The notes under the pieces: generated by a model
Database searches by the model: none
What the model was told of the DNA's origin: nothing
Seen by the model: only the letters and a program-made list of their open reading frames with translations
Shown: piece after piece, positions 51,063-60,573 of the stretch
Numbering within the stretch: the stretch's first letter is position 1
Layout of the letters: every line of letters begins with the position of its first letter
Program-made: the position numbers and the translations under genes
From: Escherichia coli DSM 30083 = JCM 1649 = ATCC 11775
GTDB lineage: Bacteria; Pseudomonadota; Gammaproteobacteria; Enterobacterales; Enterobacteriaceae
Reading direction: 5' to 3'
DNA length: 64,000 nt
Assembly (NCBI RefSeq): GCF_003697165.2
Contig: NZ_CP033092.2
Location: 620,001-684,000 of the forward strand

Positions 51063-51995
51063 ATGCTAAATAGCTGGCCTTTAGCCAAAGACTTGCAGGT
51101 ACTGGTGGAAATCGTCCATAGCGGGAGTTTTAGTGCTGCAGCGGCGACGCTTGGGCAAACGCCTGCATTTGTCACCAAGCGGATCCAAATCCTTGAAAAT
51201 ACGCTGGCAACAACTCTGCTGAACCGCTCCGCTCGCGGCGTGGCGCTGACTGAAAGTGGCCAGCGTTGTTACGAACATGCGCTGGAAATCCTCACCCAAT
51301 ATCAGCGACTGGTCGATGACGTCACGCAAATCAAAACGCGCCCGGAGGGGATGATCCGCATTGGTTGCAGTTTTGGTTTTGGGCGCAGCCATATTGCGCC
51401 AGCTATTACCGAACTGATGCGCAATTATCCTGAGTTACAGGTGCATTTTGAATTGTTCGATCGACAAATTGATTTAGTGCAGGATAATATTGATCTGGAT
51501 ATTCGTATTAATGACGCAATTCCTGATTATTATATTGCGCATCTTTTGACAAAAAATAAAAGAATATTATGCGCAGCACCTGAGTATCTGCAAAAATATC
51601 CGCAGCCACAATCCTTACAGGAATTAAGTCGTCATGACTGCCTGGTGACCAAAGAGCGCGATATGACCCACGGAATATGGGAGTTGGGGAACGGTCAGGA
51701 GAAAAAATCGGTGAAGGTAAGCGGACATCTTTCCTCCAATAGCGGCGAGATTGTGCTGCAATGGGCGCTGGAGGGCAAAGGGATTATGCTGCGTTCCGAG
51801 TGGGATGTGTTGCCGTTTCTGGAGAGTGGCAAACTGGTGCGAGTATTGCCGGAGTATGCACAAAGCGCCAATATCTGGGCTGTTTACCGGGAGCCGCTCT
51901 ATCGCAGCATGAAATTACGTGTCTGTGTGGAATTTCTGGCGGCATGGTGCCAGCAACGGCTGGGCAAGCCCGACGAAGGCTATCAGGTCATGTAG
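51063..51995 (+). CDS. ttdR: LysR-type activator TtdR
   Basis: 310-residue LysR-family regulator required for tartrate-induced expression of ttdABT under anaerobic conditions. The N-terminal helix-turn-helix covers LAKDLQVLVEIVHSGSFSAA through ENTLATTLLNR, followed by the effector domain. The start at 51063 (MLNSWPLAKDL) is preferred to an in-frame start 18 codons upstream because it gives family length. Convergent with plsY. Confidence 0.93.
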   Translation: MLNSWPLAKDLQVLVEIVHSGSFSAAAATLGQTPAFVTKRIQILENTLATTLLNRSARGVALTESGQRCYEHALEILTQYQRLVDDVTQIKTRPEGMIRIGCSFGFGRSHIAPAITELMRNYPELQVHFELFDRQIDLVQDNIDLDIRINDAIPDYYIAHLLTKNKRILCAAPEYLQKYPQPQSLQELSRHDCLVTKERDMTHGIWELGNGQEKKSVKVSGHLSSNSGEIVLQWALEGKGIMLRSEWDVLPFLESGKLVRVLPEYAQSANIWAVYREPLYRSMKLRVCVEFLAAWCQQRLGKPDEGYQVM

Positions 51996-52007
51996 ATCCA
52001 CCAGAAA

Positions 52008-52625
52008 TCACTCGGGATCCTTTTCGCGCTTTCTTTTGAATTTCGTCCAGATTTTTGTCTCCTGACGACGCCACAGACGCTGGATGTTGTCATGATGACG
52101 CAGCAGGATCAGGCAAGAGAGCATCGAAACCGGGAAGGTGAATTGTGGCTTAAACCACCAGACATAAAACGGAGCAATCAGTGCACTGACAATCGCTCCC
52201 AGCGACGAGTAACCACTCAATAGCACGGTCAGTAACCAGGTTCCCGCCATTACTCCAGTGAGATCCCAGCCAATGGGTGCGATGGCACCAAAAGCGGTAG
52301 CAACGCCTTTTCCTCCTTTAAAACCGAAGAAAACGGGCCAGATGTGTCCAAGACAGGCGGCGATGGCAATTAAGCCTAGCCAGAAGGGGCTGACACCTAA
52401 TTCATACGCGCCCCAGACGGGCAACATTCCTTTCAGAACGTCGAAAATCAGTACTGCTACGGCTGCTCCCTTGCCACCGATACGTAACACATTGGTTGCG
52501 CCTGGATTGCCGGAGCCGCTGGTTCGCGGATCGGGCAACCCACACAAGCGGCAAACCAGAATGGCACTGGAAATGGAGCCGCAGAGGTACGCGATGAGGA
52601 TCATTCCAGGCGCGATTGCACTCAT
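52008..52625 (-). CDS. plsY: Acyl-phosphate:glycerol-3-phosphate acyltransferase PlsY
   Basis: 205-residue inner-membrane enzyme that acylates glycerol-3-phosphate using acyl-phosphate made by PlsX, the first step of phospholipid synthesis. About five to six transmembrane segments; the three family motifs are visible as [28 protein letters not shown] and [14 protein letters not shown]. Divergent from folB. Confidence 0.95.
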
Positions 52626-52729
52626 AAGCTGTTCCGTTTTGAAAATTCGTGTTCAACGATGAATCTGTGGATAATACGCACATTTCGCCGGAAGTGGTAT
52701 CCGGTTAGCCAAAAAGCAGGCAGGACGTG

Positions 52730-53098
52730 ATGGATATTGTATTTATAGAGCAACTTTCGGTAATCACCACTATTGGTGTTTACGACTGGGAACAGACCAT
52801 CGAACAGAAGTTAGTGTTCGATATCGAAATGGCGTGGGATAACCGTAAAGCGGCGAAAAGTGATGATGTGGCGGATTGCCTCAGTTACGCTGACATTGCA
52901 GAAACGGTGGTCAGCCACGTCGAGGGAGCGCGTTTTGCGCTGGTGGAACGCGTGGCTGAAGAGGTGGCGGAGCTGCTGTTAGCACGCTTCAACTCGCCGT
53001 GGGTGCGTATCAAACTCAGCAAGCCAGGCGCAGTGGCGCGGGCGGCGAATGTTGGCGTAATCATTGAGCGTGGCAATAATCTGAAAGAAAATAATTAA
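52730..53098 (+). CDS. folB: Dihydroneopterin aldolase FolB
   Basis: 122-residue cytosolic enzyme of folate synthesis: cleaves 7,8-dihydroneopterin to 6-hydroxymethyl-dihydropterin and glycolaldehyde and epimerises at C2'. Conserved pieces are VYDWEQTIEQKLVFDIEM (substrate Glu) and the late KLSKPGAV with the catalytic Lys. The ATG at 52730 is chosen; a GTG one codon earlier is also in frame. Divergent from plsY. Confidence 0.96.
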   Translation: MDIVFIEQLSVITTIGVYDWEQTIEQKLVFDIEMAWDNRKAAKSDDVADCLSYADIAETVVSHVEGARFALVERVAEEVAELLLARFNSPWVRIKLSKPGAVARAANVGVIIERGNNLKENN

Positions 53099-53188
53099 TT
53101 TTACAGCTGTTAAACCAAACGATTATAACCTGGTCATACTGCAGTAGTTCGGACAAGCGTTACATTTTTATAATTTAGGGGTTTATTG

Positions 53189-54010
53189 ATGAGCGATATG
53201 CACTCGCTGCTGATAGCGGCAATATTGGGTGTGGTCGAAGGATTGACAGAATTTCTGCCGGTATCCAGCACGGGCCATATGATTATTGTCGGTCACTTGT
53301 TGGGGTTTGAGGGCGACACGGCGAAAACCTTTGAAGTCGTGATCCAGTTAGGATCAATTCTGGCGGTAGTAGTGATGTTCTGGCGGCGTCTGTTTGGCCT
53401 GATTGGCATCCACTTTGGTCGCCCGTTGCAGCACGAAGGAGAAAGCAAAGGTCGTTTAACGCTGATCCACATCTTGCTGGGGATGATTCCGGCGGTGGTA
53501 CTGGGGCTGTTGTTCCACGACACGATTAAATCATTGTTTAACCCGATAAATGTCATGTATGCACTGGTCGTTGGCGGTCTGTTGCTGATTGCCGCCGAAT
53601 GCCTGAAGCCGAAAGAGCCGCGTGCGCCGGGTCTTGATGATATGACCTATCGTCAGGCGTTTATGATTGGCTGTTTCCAGTGTCTGGCGCTGTGGCCGGG
53701 TTTCTCCCGTTCCGGGGCGACCATTTCAGGTGGGATGCTGATGGGGGTGAGCCGTTACGCTGCTTCCGAGTTCTCGTTCCTGCTGGCGGTGCCGATGATG
53801 ATGGGCGCAACGGCGCTCGATCTCTACAAAAGCTGGGGCTTCCTGACTACCGGCGATATCCCGATGTTTGCCGTTGGGTTTATCACCGCTTTTGTGGTGG
53901 CGCTGATAGCGATTAAAACCTTCCTGCAATTGATTAAGCGCATTTCGTTTATCCCGTTCGCCATTTATCGCTTTATTGTGGCGGCTGCGGTGTACGTTGT
54001 GTTCTTTTGA
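53189..54010 (+). CDS. uppP: Undecaprenyl-diphosphatase UppP (BacA)
   Basis: 273-residue inner-membrane phosphatase that recycles undecaprenyl diphosphate to the monophosphate, the lipid carrier for peptidoglycan. Motif 1 [20 protein letters not shown] contains the catalytic Glu pair; motif 2 is [17 protein letters not shown]. Overexpression gives bacitracin resistance. Eight hydrophobic segments. The ATG at 53189 follows TTTAGGGG. Confidence 0.96.
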
Positions 54011-54024
54011 TGTGAAGAACAGTG

Positions 54025-54184
54025 TCGGATATGATGCTGACGCGTCTTATCAGATTGCGTAGGCCGGATAAGGCGTTCACGCCGCATCCGGCAATCAACG
54101 CCTGATGCGACGCTCGCGCGTCTTATCAGGCCTACAACTGTCGTTGACATGTAGCCGGATAAGACGCTTACGTCGCATCCGGCA
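54025..54184. repeat. BIME with four REP units between uppP and cca
   Basis: Four alternating REP units occupy nearly the whole 187-base spacer between the convergent genes: GCTGACGCGTCTTATC, GGATAAGGCGTTCACGCCGC, CTGATGCGACGCTCGCGCG and GGATAAGACGCTTACGTCGC. Largest repeat cluster in the window. Confidence 0.92.
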
Positions 54185-54197
54185 AAATATCCAACAC

Positions 54198-55436
54198 TCA
54201 CTCAGGTTTTGGGCAACGCTGTTCCTTCCAGCCAGCCACCGCCGCAATCCGCCGTCGGGTCAGCTCCTCGCGAATCTCCACACCTTTAAATCCCGCTTCA
54301 ACGACGGCTTTTGTCGGCACTGACTGTGCCACTTCCCAGGCTTCGCGCAACCAGCGGCCTTGCGGGTAGTCGGCTGATTCAAAACCGGTTCTGCCGCGCA
54401 CATCAGCCTCGCTGGTCAGCGCCAGTTGCTCGACACGCTGCGGTTTACGCCAGGCGTCGATGGAATCAAATAGTTTGACGATGGTTTTTGGGTTCAGCAT
54501 TGGGAAGGTGTGGATGAGATCGTGAAACTCAGCCACCAGTCTGGCTAAATCGCGAATTTCATTTGGCACGCGCAGACGCTGGCATAGTTGTTCCACTAAC
54601 TTCACACCCGCCGGGCCATGACCATGATGACGCGGCCAAAGTTCTGGTGGCGTCAGTCCTTTACCGAGATCGTGGCATAACGTTGCGAAACGGACATCGA
54701 CCTGCGGACTCAGCATCGCCGCCATTGAGAGCGTCATTAAGGTATGAATACCGGTGTCGATTTCCGGATGCCACCTGGCAGGGGCCGGAACGCCAAACAG
54801 GGCGTCAATTTCCGGGAATAAAACGCGCAGTGCGCCGCAATCGCGCAGTACCTGGAAGAACACCTGGGGATTGCGGGTGGTGAGGGCGTTTTCCGTCTCT
54901 TTCCATACCCGTTCAGGCGTCAGGTGTTCCAGTTCACCCGCATGGGTCATCTCGCGCATCAGCGCCAGAGTTTCATCGGCAATACGGAAACAGAGGTGGG
55001 CATAACGCGCAGCAAAACGCGCTACGCGCAACACGCGTAACGGATCTTCGCCAAAAGCGGGGGAAACATGGCGCAACAGACGATTTTGCAGATCGCCCAG
55101 ACCGTTGTACGGGTCGATAATCTCGCCGTTATCGTCCTGGGCCAGCGCATTAATGGTCAGATCGCGACGCTTAAGATCATCTTCCAGCGTGACATCCGGT
55201 GCGGCATAGCAGGTAAAACCGGTGTAACCGGAACCGGATTTCCGTTCGGTACGTGCCAGTGCATACTCTTCATGCGTTTGCGGATGCAGAAACACAGGAA
55301 AATCGCGGCCTACCTGCTGGTAGCCCGCGTCGAGCATCTCCTGTGGCGTACTGCCGACCACCACCCAATCTCTGTCTTTGACCGGTAGCCCTAACAATGC
55401 ATCCCGAACAGCACCACCGACCAGATAAATCTTCAC
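54198..55436 (-). CDS. cca: CCA tRNA nucleotidyltransferase Cca
   Basis: 412-residue essential class II nucleotidyltransferase that adds or repairs the 3' CCA of tRNAs. It starts at a GTG (55436). The N-terminal nucleotidyltransferase motif GGAVRDALLGLPVKDRDWVV carries the metal-binding DxD, and a C-terminal HD phosphohydrolase domain is marked by CHDLGKGLTPPE, giving the bacterial enzyme phosphatase and 2',3'-cyclic phosphodiesterase activities. Confidence 0.96.
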   Translation of the reverse strand: MKIYLVGGAVRDALLGLPVKDRDWVVVGSTPQEMLDAGYQQVGRDFPVFLHPQTHEEYALARTERKSGSGYTGFTCYAAPDVTLEDDLKRRDLTINALAQDDNGEIIDPYNGLGDLQNRLLRHVSPAFGEDPLRVLRVARFAARYAHLCFRIADETLALMREMTHAGELEHLTPERVWKETENALTTRNPQVFFQVLRDCGALRVLFPEIDALFGVPAPARWHPEIDTGIHTLMTLSMAAMLSPQVDVRFATLCHDLGKGLTPPELWPRHHGHGPAGVKLVEQLCQRLRVPNEIRDLARLVAEFHDLIHTFPMLNPKTIVKLFDSIDAWRKPQRVEQLALTSEADVRGRTGFESADYPQGRWLREAWEVAQSVPTKAVVEAGFKGVEIREELTRRRIAAVAGWKEQRCPKPE

Positions 55437-55499
55437 GCCATCATCCCTTCGTCAAATACACAATTCCTAATAATAAGACAGTGCAACGAAGAAGGCGAT

Positions 55500-56120
55500 T
55501 TAGTTCATCCAGCGATCTTTGCGTTTGCGGCTTGGGATCAGGTGCGGCAGTACCAGACCGAGCAGCAAGCCAAGCCCCAGCACGCCACCGCCATACATAA
55601 ACCACTGCATGATGATGGTGCGCTGTTTGTCATCCAGCTGTACGCTGGCGGCATCGACCTTTTTCTGCGCGACAATCAGCTCGTTTTTCAGTTTCTGATT
55701 TTCTTCTTTTAACCCGTTGATCACGCTGTCGCTCTGCGCCACTTTTTGCTGCATTTCTGCGGTGCGCTGATTCCAGGTGTTATCGATATTGGTGAGTTTA
55801 TCGGTCAGGGTTTTGACCTGATTTTCCAGATCTGGCACACGGGAGCGCAGGCTTGGCTCAGTGCTAAGTTGTTTCAACGGGATCCAGGCGGTACGGCCAG
55901 AGCTGTCTTTCACCTGGGCATAATTGGTGTTGGCGTCAGTTTGTAATAAGGTCACTTCCTCGCCGGCGTTAACCGTGCCCACGAGGCGATAATGATCTCC
56001 CGGACCGCTACGGACCCAGGTATTCAGTTCATCAGAAACATAGCGCGTTTCTTCAGCGTGTGAGACGGCAGTGGCGCTAAGTGCGAGTAAAGTTAATCCG
56101 ATCAGGCGTAATTTTGGCAT
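55500..56120 (-). CDS. ygiM: SH3-domain membrane protein YgiM
   Basis: 206-residue protein with a signal peptide (cut near residue 22, after VSHAEE), a bacterial SH3 domain (residues about 26-90, RYVSDELNTWVRSGPG), a long coiled coil (about 95-165) and a C-terminal transmembrane segment with the basic tail SRKRKDRWMN. The order is a periplasmic SH3 domain on a stalk, anchored in the inner membrane. Located upstream of cca and divergent from ygiF. Function unknown. Confidence 0.9.
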   Translation of the reverse strand: MPKLRLIGLTLLALSATAVSHAEETRYVSDELNTWVRSGPGDHYRLVGTVNAGEEVTLLQTDANTNYAQVKDSSGRTAWIPLKQLSTEPSLRSRVPDLENQVKTLTDKLTNIDNTWNQRTAEMQQKVAQSDSVINGLKEENQKLKNELIVAQKKVDAASVQLDDKQRTIIMQWFMYGGGVLGLGLLLGLVLPHLIPSRKRKDRWMN

Positions 56121-56361
56121 CAGGCTGTCGTTATTGTCATGGAAAGTGGAACGATAGTAGTGGCATCAGTGTCGCTACGCAAAGCATTCGACATCAATCG
56201 GAATCCTCTGTGTCAGGTCTTGCCACTGCTTCAAACTTTTACGCCCGTCAAATTGCCCGTTGCATGGCAATTTGGCGCAAAATACTATCTACTGACAAAA
56301 AAGATCGCATTAAGTTCGCCGTTCATCGTCACTTATGTGACATAACCGATAAGTAAAGGCT

Positions 56362-57663
56362 ATGGCTCAGGAAATCGAATTAAAGTTTATTGTTAATCAC
56401 AGTGCCGTTGAGGCGCTGCGTGACCATCTCAATACGCTGGACGGCGAGCACCATGACCCCGTGCAGTTGCTGAATATTTACTACGAAACGCCGGATAACT
56501 GGCTGCGTGGGCACGATATGGGCTTGCGTATTCGTGGCGAAAACGGTCGCTATGAGATGACCATGAAAGTTGCAGGAAGAGTGACAGGCGGCTTACACCA
56601 GCGCCCGGAATATAACGTGGCGTTGAGCGCACCGACGCTCGACCTGGCGCAGTTACCGACGGAAGTCTGGCCGAACGGCGAATTGCCTGCCGATCTCGCT
56701 TCCCGCGTACAACCGCTGTTCAGCACCGATTTTTATCGCGAAAAGTGGCTGGTAGAGGTTGATGGTAGCCAAATTGAAATCGCCCTCGACCAGGGGGAAG
56801 TGAAAGCGGGTGAATTTGCTGAACCTATCTGTGAGCTGGAACTGGAACTGCTTAGCGGCGACATGCGTGCGGTGCTGAAACTGGCGAACCAACTGGTATC
56901 GCAAACCGGATTACGCCAGGGCAGCCTGAGCAAAGCAGCGCGTGGCTATCATCTGGCGCAGGGCAATCCGGCGCGTGAAATCAAACCGACCACCATTTTG
57001 CATGTTGCGGCAAAAGCTGATGTGGAACAGGGGCTGGAAGCGGCGCTCGAGCTGGCGTTAGCGCAATGGCAGTATCATGAAGAACTGTGGGTACGCGGCA
57101 ACGATGCGGCGAAAGAGCAGGTGCTGGCAGCCATTGGCCTGGTCCGTCATACACTGATGCTGTTCGGCGGTATCGTGCCGCGTAAAGCGAGCACTCACTT
57201 ACGTGATCTGCTGACTCAATGCGAGGCGACCATTGCTTCTGCGGTTTCTGCCGTAACGGCGGTCTACTCTACCGAAACGGCAATGGCGAAGCTGGCGTTG
57301 ACCGAATGGCTGGTAAGCAAAGCCTGGCAGCCGTTTTTAGATGCCAAAGCGCAGAGTAAAATGAGCGATTCCTTCAAACGCTTTGCCGATATCCATCTTT
57401 CCCGCCATGCTGCTGAACTTAAAAGCGTTTTCTGCCAGCCGTTAGGCGATCGCTACCGTGACCAATTGCCACGCCTGACGCGTGATATTGACTCAATACT
57501 GTTGCTGGCGGGTTACTACGATCCTGTCGTCGCGCAAGACTGGCTGGAGAACTGGCAGGGGCTGCGTCACGCTATTGCGACCGGGCAACGCATTGAAATT
57601 GAACATTTCCGTAATGAGGCAAACAATCAGGAACCGTTCTGGTTGCACAGCGGAAAACGTTAA
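56362..57663 (+). CDS. ygiF: Inorganic triphosphatase YgiF
   Basis: 433-residue cytosolic enzyme. The N-terminal CYTH domain starts with the metal-binding EIELKF (ExExK) motif and forms a triphosphate tunnel; a C-terminal CHAD helical domain (from about residue 220, rich in conserved His and Lys/Arg) follows. E. coli YgiF hydrolyses inorganic triphosphate. Its stop codon is 22 bases before glnE, so they are likely co-transcribed. Confidence 0.94.
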   Translation: MAQEIELKFIVNHSAVEALRDHLNTLDGEHHDPVQLLNIYYETPDNWLRGHDMGLRIRGENGRYEMTMKVAGRVTGGLHQRPEYNVALSAPTLDLAQLPTEVWPNGELPADLASRVQPLFSTDFYREKWLVEVDGSQIEIALDQGEVKAGEFAEPICELELELLSGDMRAVLKLANQLVSQTGLRQGSLSKAARGYHLAQGNPAREIKPTTILHVAAKADVEQGLEAALELALAQWQYHEELWVRGNDAAKEQVLAAIGLVRHTLMLFGGIVPRKASTHLRDLLTQCEATIASAVSAVTAVYSTETAMAKLALTEWLVSKAWQPFLDAKAQSKMSDSFKRFADIHLSRHAAELKSVFCQPLGDRYRDQLPRLTRDIDSILLLAGYYDPVVAQDWLENWQGLRHAIATGQRIEIEHFRNEANNQEPFWLHSGKR

Positions 57664-57685
57664 TCAGGCAAGGATAAAATCGCTT

Positions 57686-60526
57686 ATGAAGCCGCTCTCT
57701 TCACCGTTACAGCAGTACTGGCAGACCGTTGTTGAGCGGCTGCCAGAGCCTTTAGCCGAGGAATCACTTAGCGCACAGGCGAAGTCAGTACTTACTTTCA
57801 GTGATTTTGTGCAGGACAGCGTGATTGCGCATCCAGAGTGGCTGACGGAACTGGAAAGCCAACCGCCGCAGGCCGACGAATGGCAGCATTACGCTGCATG
57901 GTTGCAGGAGGCGCTCAGTAATGTGAGTGACGAAGCCGGGTTAATGCGCGAGCTGCGGCTATTCCGGCGGCGCATTATGGTGCGCATCGCCTGGGCGCAA
58001 ACGCTGGCTCTGGTTACTGAAGAGAGCATATTGCAGCAGCTCAGCCATCTGGCGGAGACGCTGATTGTTGCGGCGCGTGACTGGCTGTATGACGCCTGCT
58101 GCCGCGAATGGGGAACGCCGTGCAATGCGCAGGGCGAAGCGCAACCGCTGCTGATTTTAGGCATGGGTAAGCTGGGCGGCGGGGAACTGAATTTCTCCTC
58201 TGATATCGATCTGATTTTTGCCTGGCCGGAACATGGTTGTACCCAGGGTGGACGCCGGGAACTGGATAACGCGCAGTTTTTTACCCGCATGGGGCAGCGG
58301 CTGATTAAAGTGCTGGATCAACCAACGCAGGATGGCTTCGTCTATCGCGTGGATATGCGGCTGCGTCCGTTTGGTGAAAGTGGCCCGCTGGTGCTGAGTT
58401 TTGCGGCGCTGGAAGATTATTACCAGGAGCAGGGGCGCGACTGGGAGCGTTACGCGATGGTCAAGGCGCGGATTATGGGGGATAGCGACGGCGTCTATGC
58501 TAACGAGTTGCGTGCGATGCTGCGTCCGTTTGTTTTCCGTCGTTACATCGATTTCAGCGTGATTCAGTCGCTGCGCAACATGAAAGGAATGATTGCCCGT
58601 GAAGTGCGTCGACGCGGTTTGACCGACAACATCAAACTTGGCGCAGGCGGCATTCGCGAAATTGAATTTATCGTCCAGGTGTTCCAGCTCATTCGCGGCG
58701 GGCGCGAACCGTCGCTGCAATCGCGCGCTTTACTGCCAACGCTCAGCGCCATTGCCGCGCTGCATCTGCTTTCTGAAAACGATGCTGAACAATTGCGAGT
58801 GGCGTATCTGTTCCTGCGGCGTCTGGAAAACCTGCTGCAAAGCATTAACGACGAACAAACCCAGACGCTTCCTTCTGATGAGCTTACCCGTGCGCGGCTG
58901 GCGTGGGCGATGGACTTTGCTGACTGGCCGCAATTGACCGGGGTGCTGACCGCACATATGGCCAATGTGCGCCGGGTGTTTAATGAATTGATTGGCGACG
59001 ACGAAAGTGAAACTCAGGAAGAGTCGCTGTCGGAACAGTGGCGTGAGCTGTGGCAGGATGCGTTGCAGGAAGATGACACCACGCCAGTGCTGGCGCATCT
59101 TAGCGAGGATGAGCGCAAACAGGTGCTAATGCTGATTGCTGATTTTCGCAAAGAGCTGGATAAGCGCACCATCGGGCCGCGAGGACGTCAGGTGCTCGAC
59201 CATCTGATGCCACATCTGCTAAGTGATGTCTGTGCGCGTGAAGACGCTGCTGTCACGCTGTCGCGCATTACCGCCTTGCTGGTGGGGATTGTTACTCGCA
59301 CCACTTATCTTGAGCTGCTTAGTGAATTCCCTGCGGCGCTTAAACATTTGATTTCTCTGTGTGCTGCATCGCCGATGATTGCCAGCCAGCTAGCGCGTTA
59401 TCCATTATTGCTGGATGAATTGCTCGATCCAAATACCCTCTACCAACCAACGGCGACGGATGCCTACCGTGATGAACTGCGCCAGTATTTGCTGCGCGTG
59501 CCGGAAGATGACGAAGAACAACAGCTTGAGGCGCTGCGTCAGTTCAAACAGGCGCAGCTGTTACGCATTGCGGCAGCGGATATCGCCGGTACGCTACCGG
59601 TAATGAAAGTGAGCGATCACTTAACCTGGCTGGCAGAAGCCATGATTGATGCCGTCGTTCAGCAGGCGTGGGTTCAAATGGTTGCCCGCTACGGTAAGCC
59701 AAATCACCTGAACGAACGCGAAGGGCGTGGTTTTGCGGTGGTCGGCTACGGCAAGCTGGGTGGCTGGGAGTTAGGCTACAGTTCCGATCTTGACCTGATC
59801 TTCCTCCATGATTGCCCAATGGATGCGATGACTGACGGCGAGCGGGAAATCGACGGGCGACAGTTTTATCTGCGTCTGGCGCAACGCATCATGCATCTGT
59901 TCAGTACGCGAACCTCTTCCGGCATTTTGTATGAAGTGGATGCACGACTGCGTCCGTCCGGGGCGGCGGGAATGCTGGTGACATCCGCAGAAGCATTTGC
60001 TGATTATCAGAAAAACGAGGCCTGGACGTGGGAGCATCAGGCGCTGGTGCGTGCGCGTGTAGTGTACGGCGATCCGCAGCTCACCGCGCACTTTGACGCA
60101 GTACGCCGGGAGATTATGACGCTGCCGCGCGAAGGCAAAACCCTGCAAACAGAAGTGCGGGAAATGCGCGAGAAAATGCGTGCCCATCTCGGCAATAAAC
60201 ATCGCGATCGCTTTGATATCAAAGCCGATGAAGGCGGAATTACCGATATCGAATTTATTACTCAATATCTGGTGTTGCGCTACGCTCATGAAAAACCGAA
60301 GTTAACGCGCTGGTCAGACAACGTGCGCATTCTGGAACTACTGGCGCAAAACGACATTATGGAAGAGCAGGAAGCGATGGCGCTGACCCGTGCTTACACA
60401 ACGCTGCGCGATGAACTTCATCATCTGGCATTACAGGAATTGCCGGGCCATGTGTCGGAGGATTGCTTCACCGCAGAGCGTGAACTGGTGCGGGCAAGCT
60501 GGCAGAAGTGGCTGGTGGAAGAATGA
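57686..60526 (+). CDS. glnE: Glutamine synthetase adenylyltransferase/deadenylase GlnE
   Basis: 946-residue bifunctional regulator of nitrogen assimilation: its N-terminal half removes AMP from glutamine synthetase and its C-terminal half adds it, controlled by PII (GlnB). Each half has a nucleotidyltransferase motif: GMGKLGGGELNFSSDIDL and GYGKLGGWELGYSSDLDL. The ATG at 57686 is chosen; an in-frame extension would run 68 codons back inside ygiF. Full length. Confidence 0.96.
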   Translation: MKPLSSPLQQYWQTVVERLPEPLAEESLSAQAKSVLTFSDFVQDSVIAHPEWLTELESQPPQADEWQHYAAWLQEALSNVSDEAGLMRELRLFRRRIMVRIAWAQTLALVTEESILQQLSHLAETLIVAARDWLYDACCREWGTPCNAQGEAQPLLILGMGKLGGGELNFSSDIDLIFAWPEHGCTQGGRRELDNAQFFTRMGQRLIKVLDQPTQDGFVYRVDMRLRPFGESGPLVLSFAALEDYYQEQGRDWERYAMVKARIMGDSDGVYANELRAMLRPFVFRRYIDFSVIQSLRNMKGMIAREVRRRGLTDNIKLGAGGIREIEFIVQVFQLIRGGREPSLQSRALLPTLSAIAALHLLSENDAEQLRVAYLFLRRLENLLQSINDEQTQTLPSDELTRARLAWAMDFADWPQLTGVLTAHMANVRRVFNELIGDDESETQEESLSEQWRELWQDALQEDDTTPVLAHLSEDERKQVLMLIADFRKELDKRTIGPRGRQVLDHLMPHLLSDVCAREDAAVTLSRITALLVGIVTRTTYLELLSEFPAALKHLISLCAASPMIASQLARYPLLLDELLDPNTLYQPTATDAYRDELRQYLLRVPEDDEEQQLEALRQFKQAQLLRIAAADIAGTLPVMKVSDHLTWLAEAMIDAVVQQAWVQMVARYGKPNHLNEREGRGFAVVGYGKLGGWELGYSSDLDLIFLHDCPMDAMTDGEREIDGRQFYLRLAQRIMHLFSTRTSSGILYEVDARLRPSGAAGMLVTSAEAFADYQKNEAWTWEHQALVRARVVYGDPQLTAHFDAVRREIMTLPREGKTLQTEVREMREKMRAHLGNKHRDRFDIKADEGGITDIEFITQYLVLRYAHEKPKLTRWSDNVRILELLAQNDIMEEQEAMALTRAYTTLRDELHHLALQELPGHVSEDCFTAERELVRASWQKWLVEE

Positions 60527-60573
60527 AGTATGGTATTATCGCGCGCAAATTTTGAATCTCTCAGGAGACAGGA

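Noticed and set aside
54025..54184. Possible CRISPR array from regularly spaced repeats
   Set aside because: The repeats are inverted alternately and match the REP consensus; there are no constant-length unique spacers and no cas genes.
57482..57685. Upstream extension of glnE inside ygiF
   Set aside because: It overlaps the end of a certain gene in another frame; the ATG at 57686 gives the family length.
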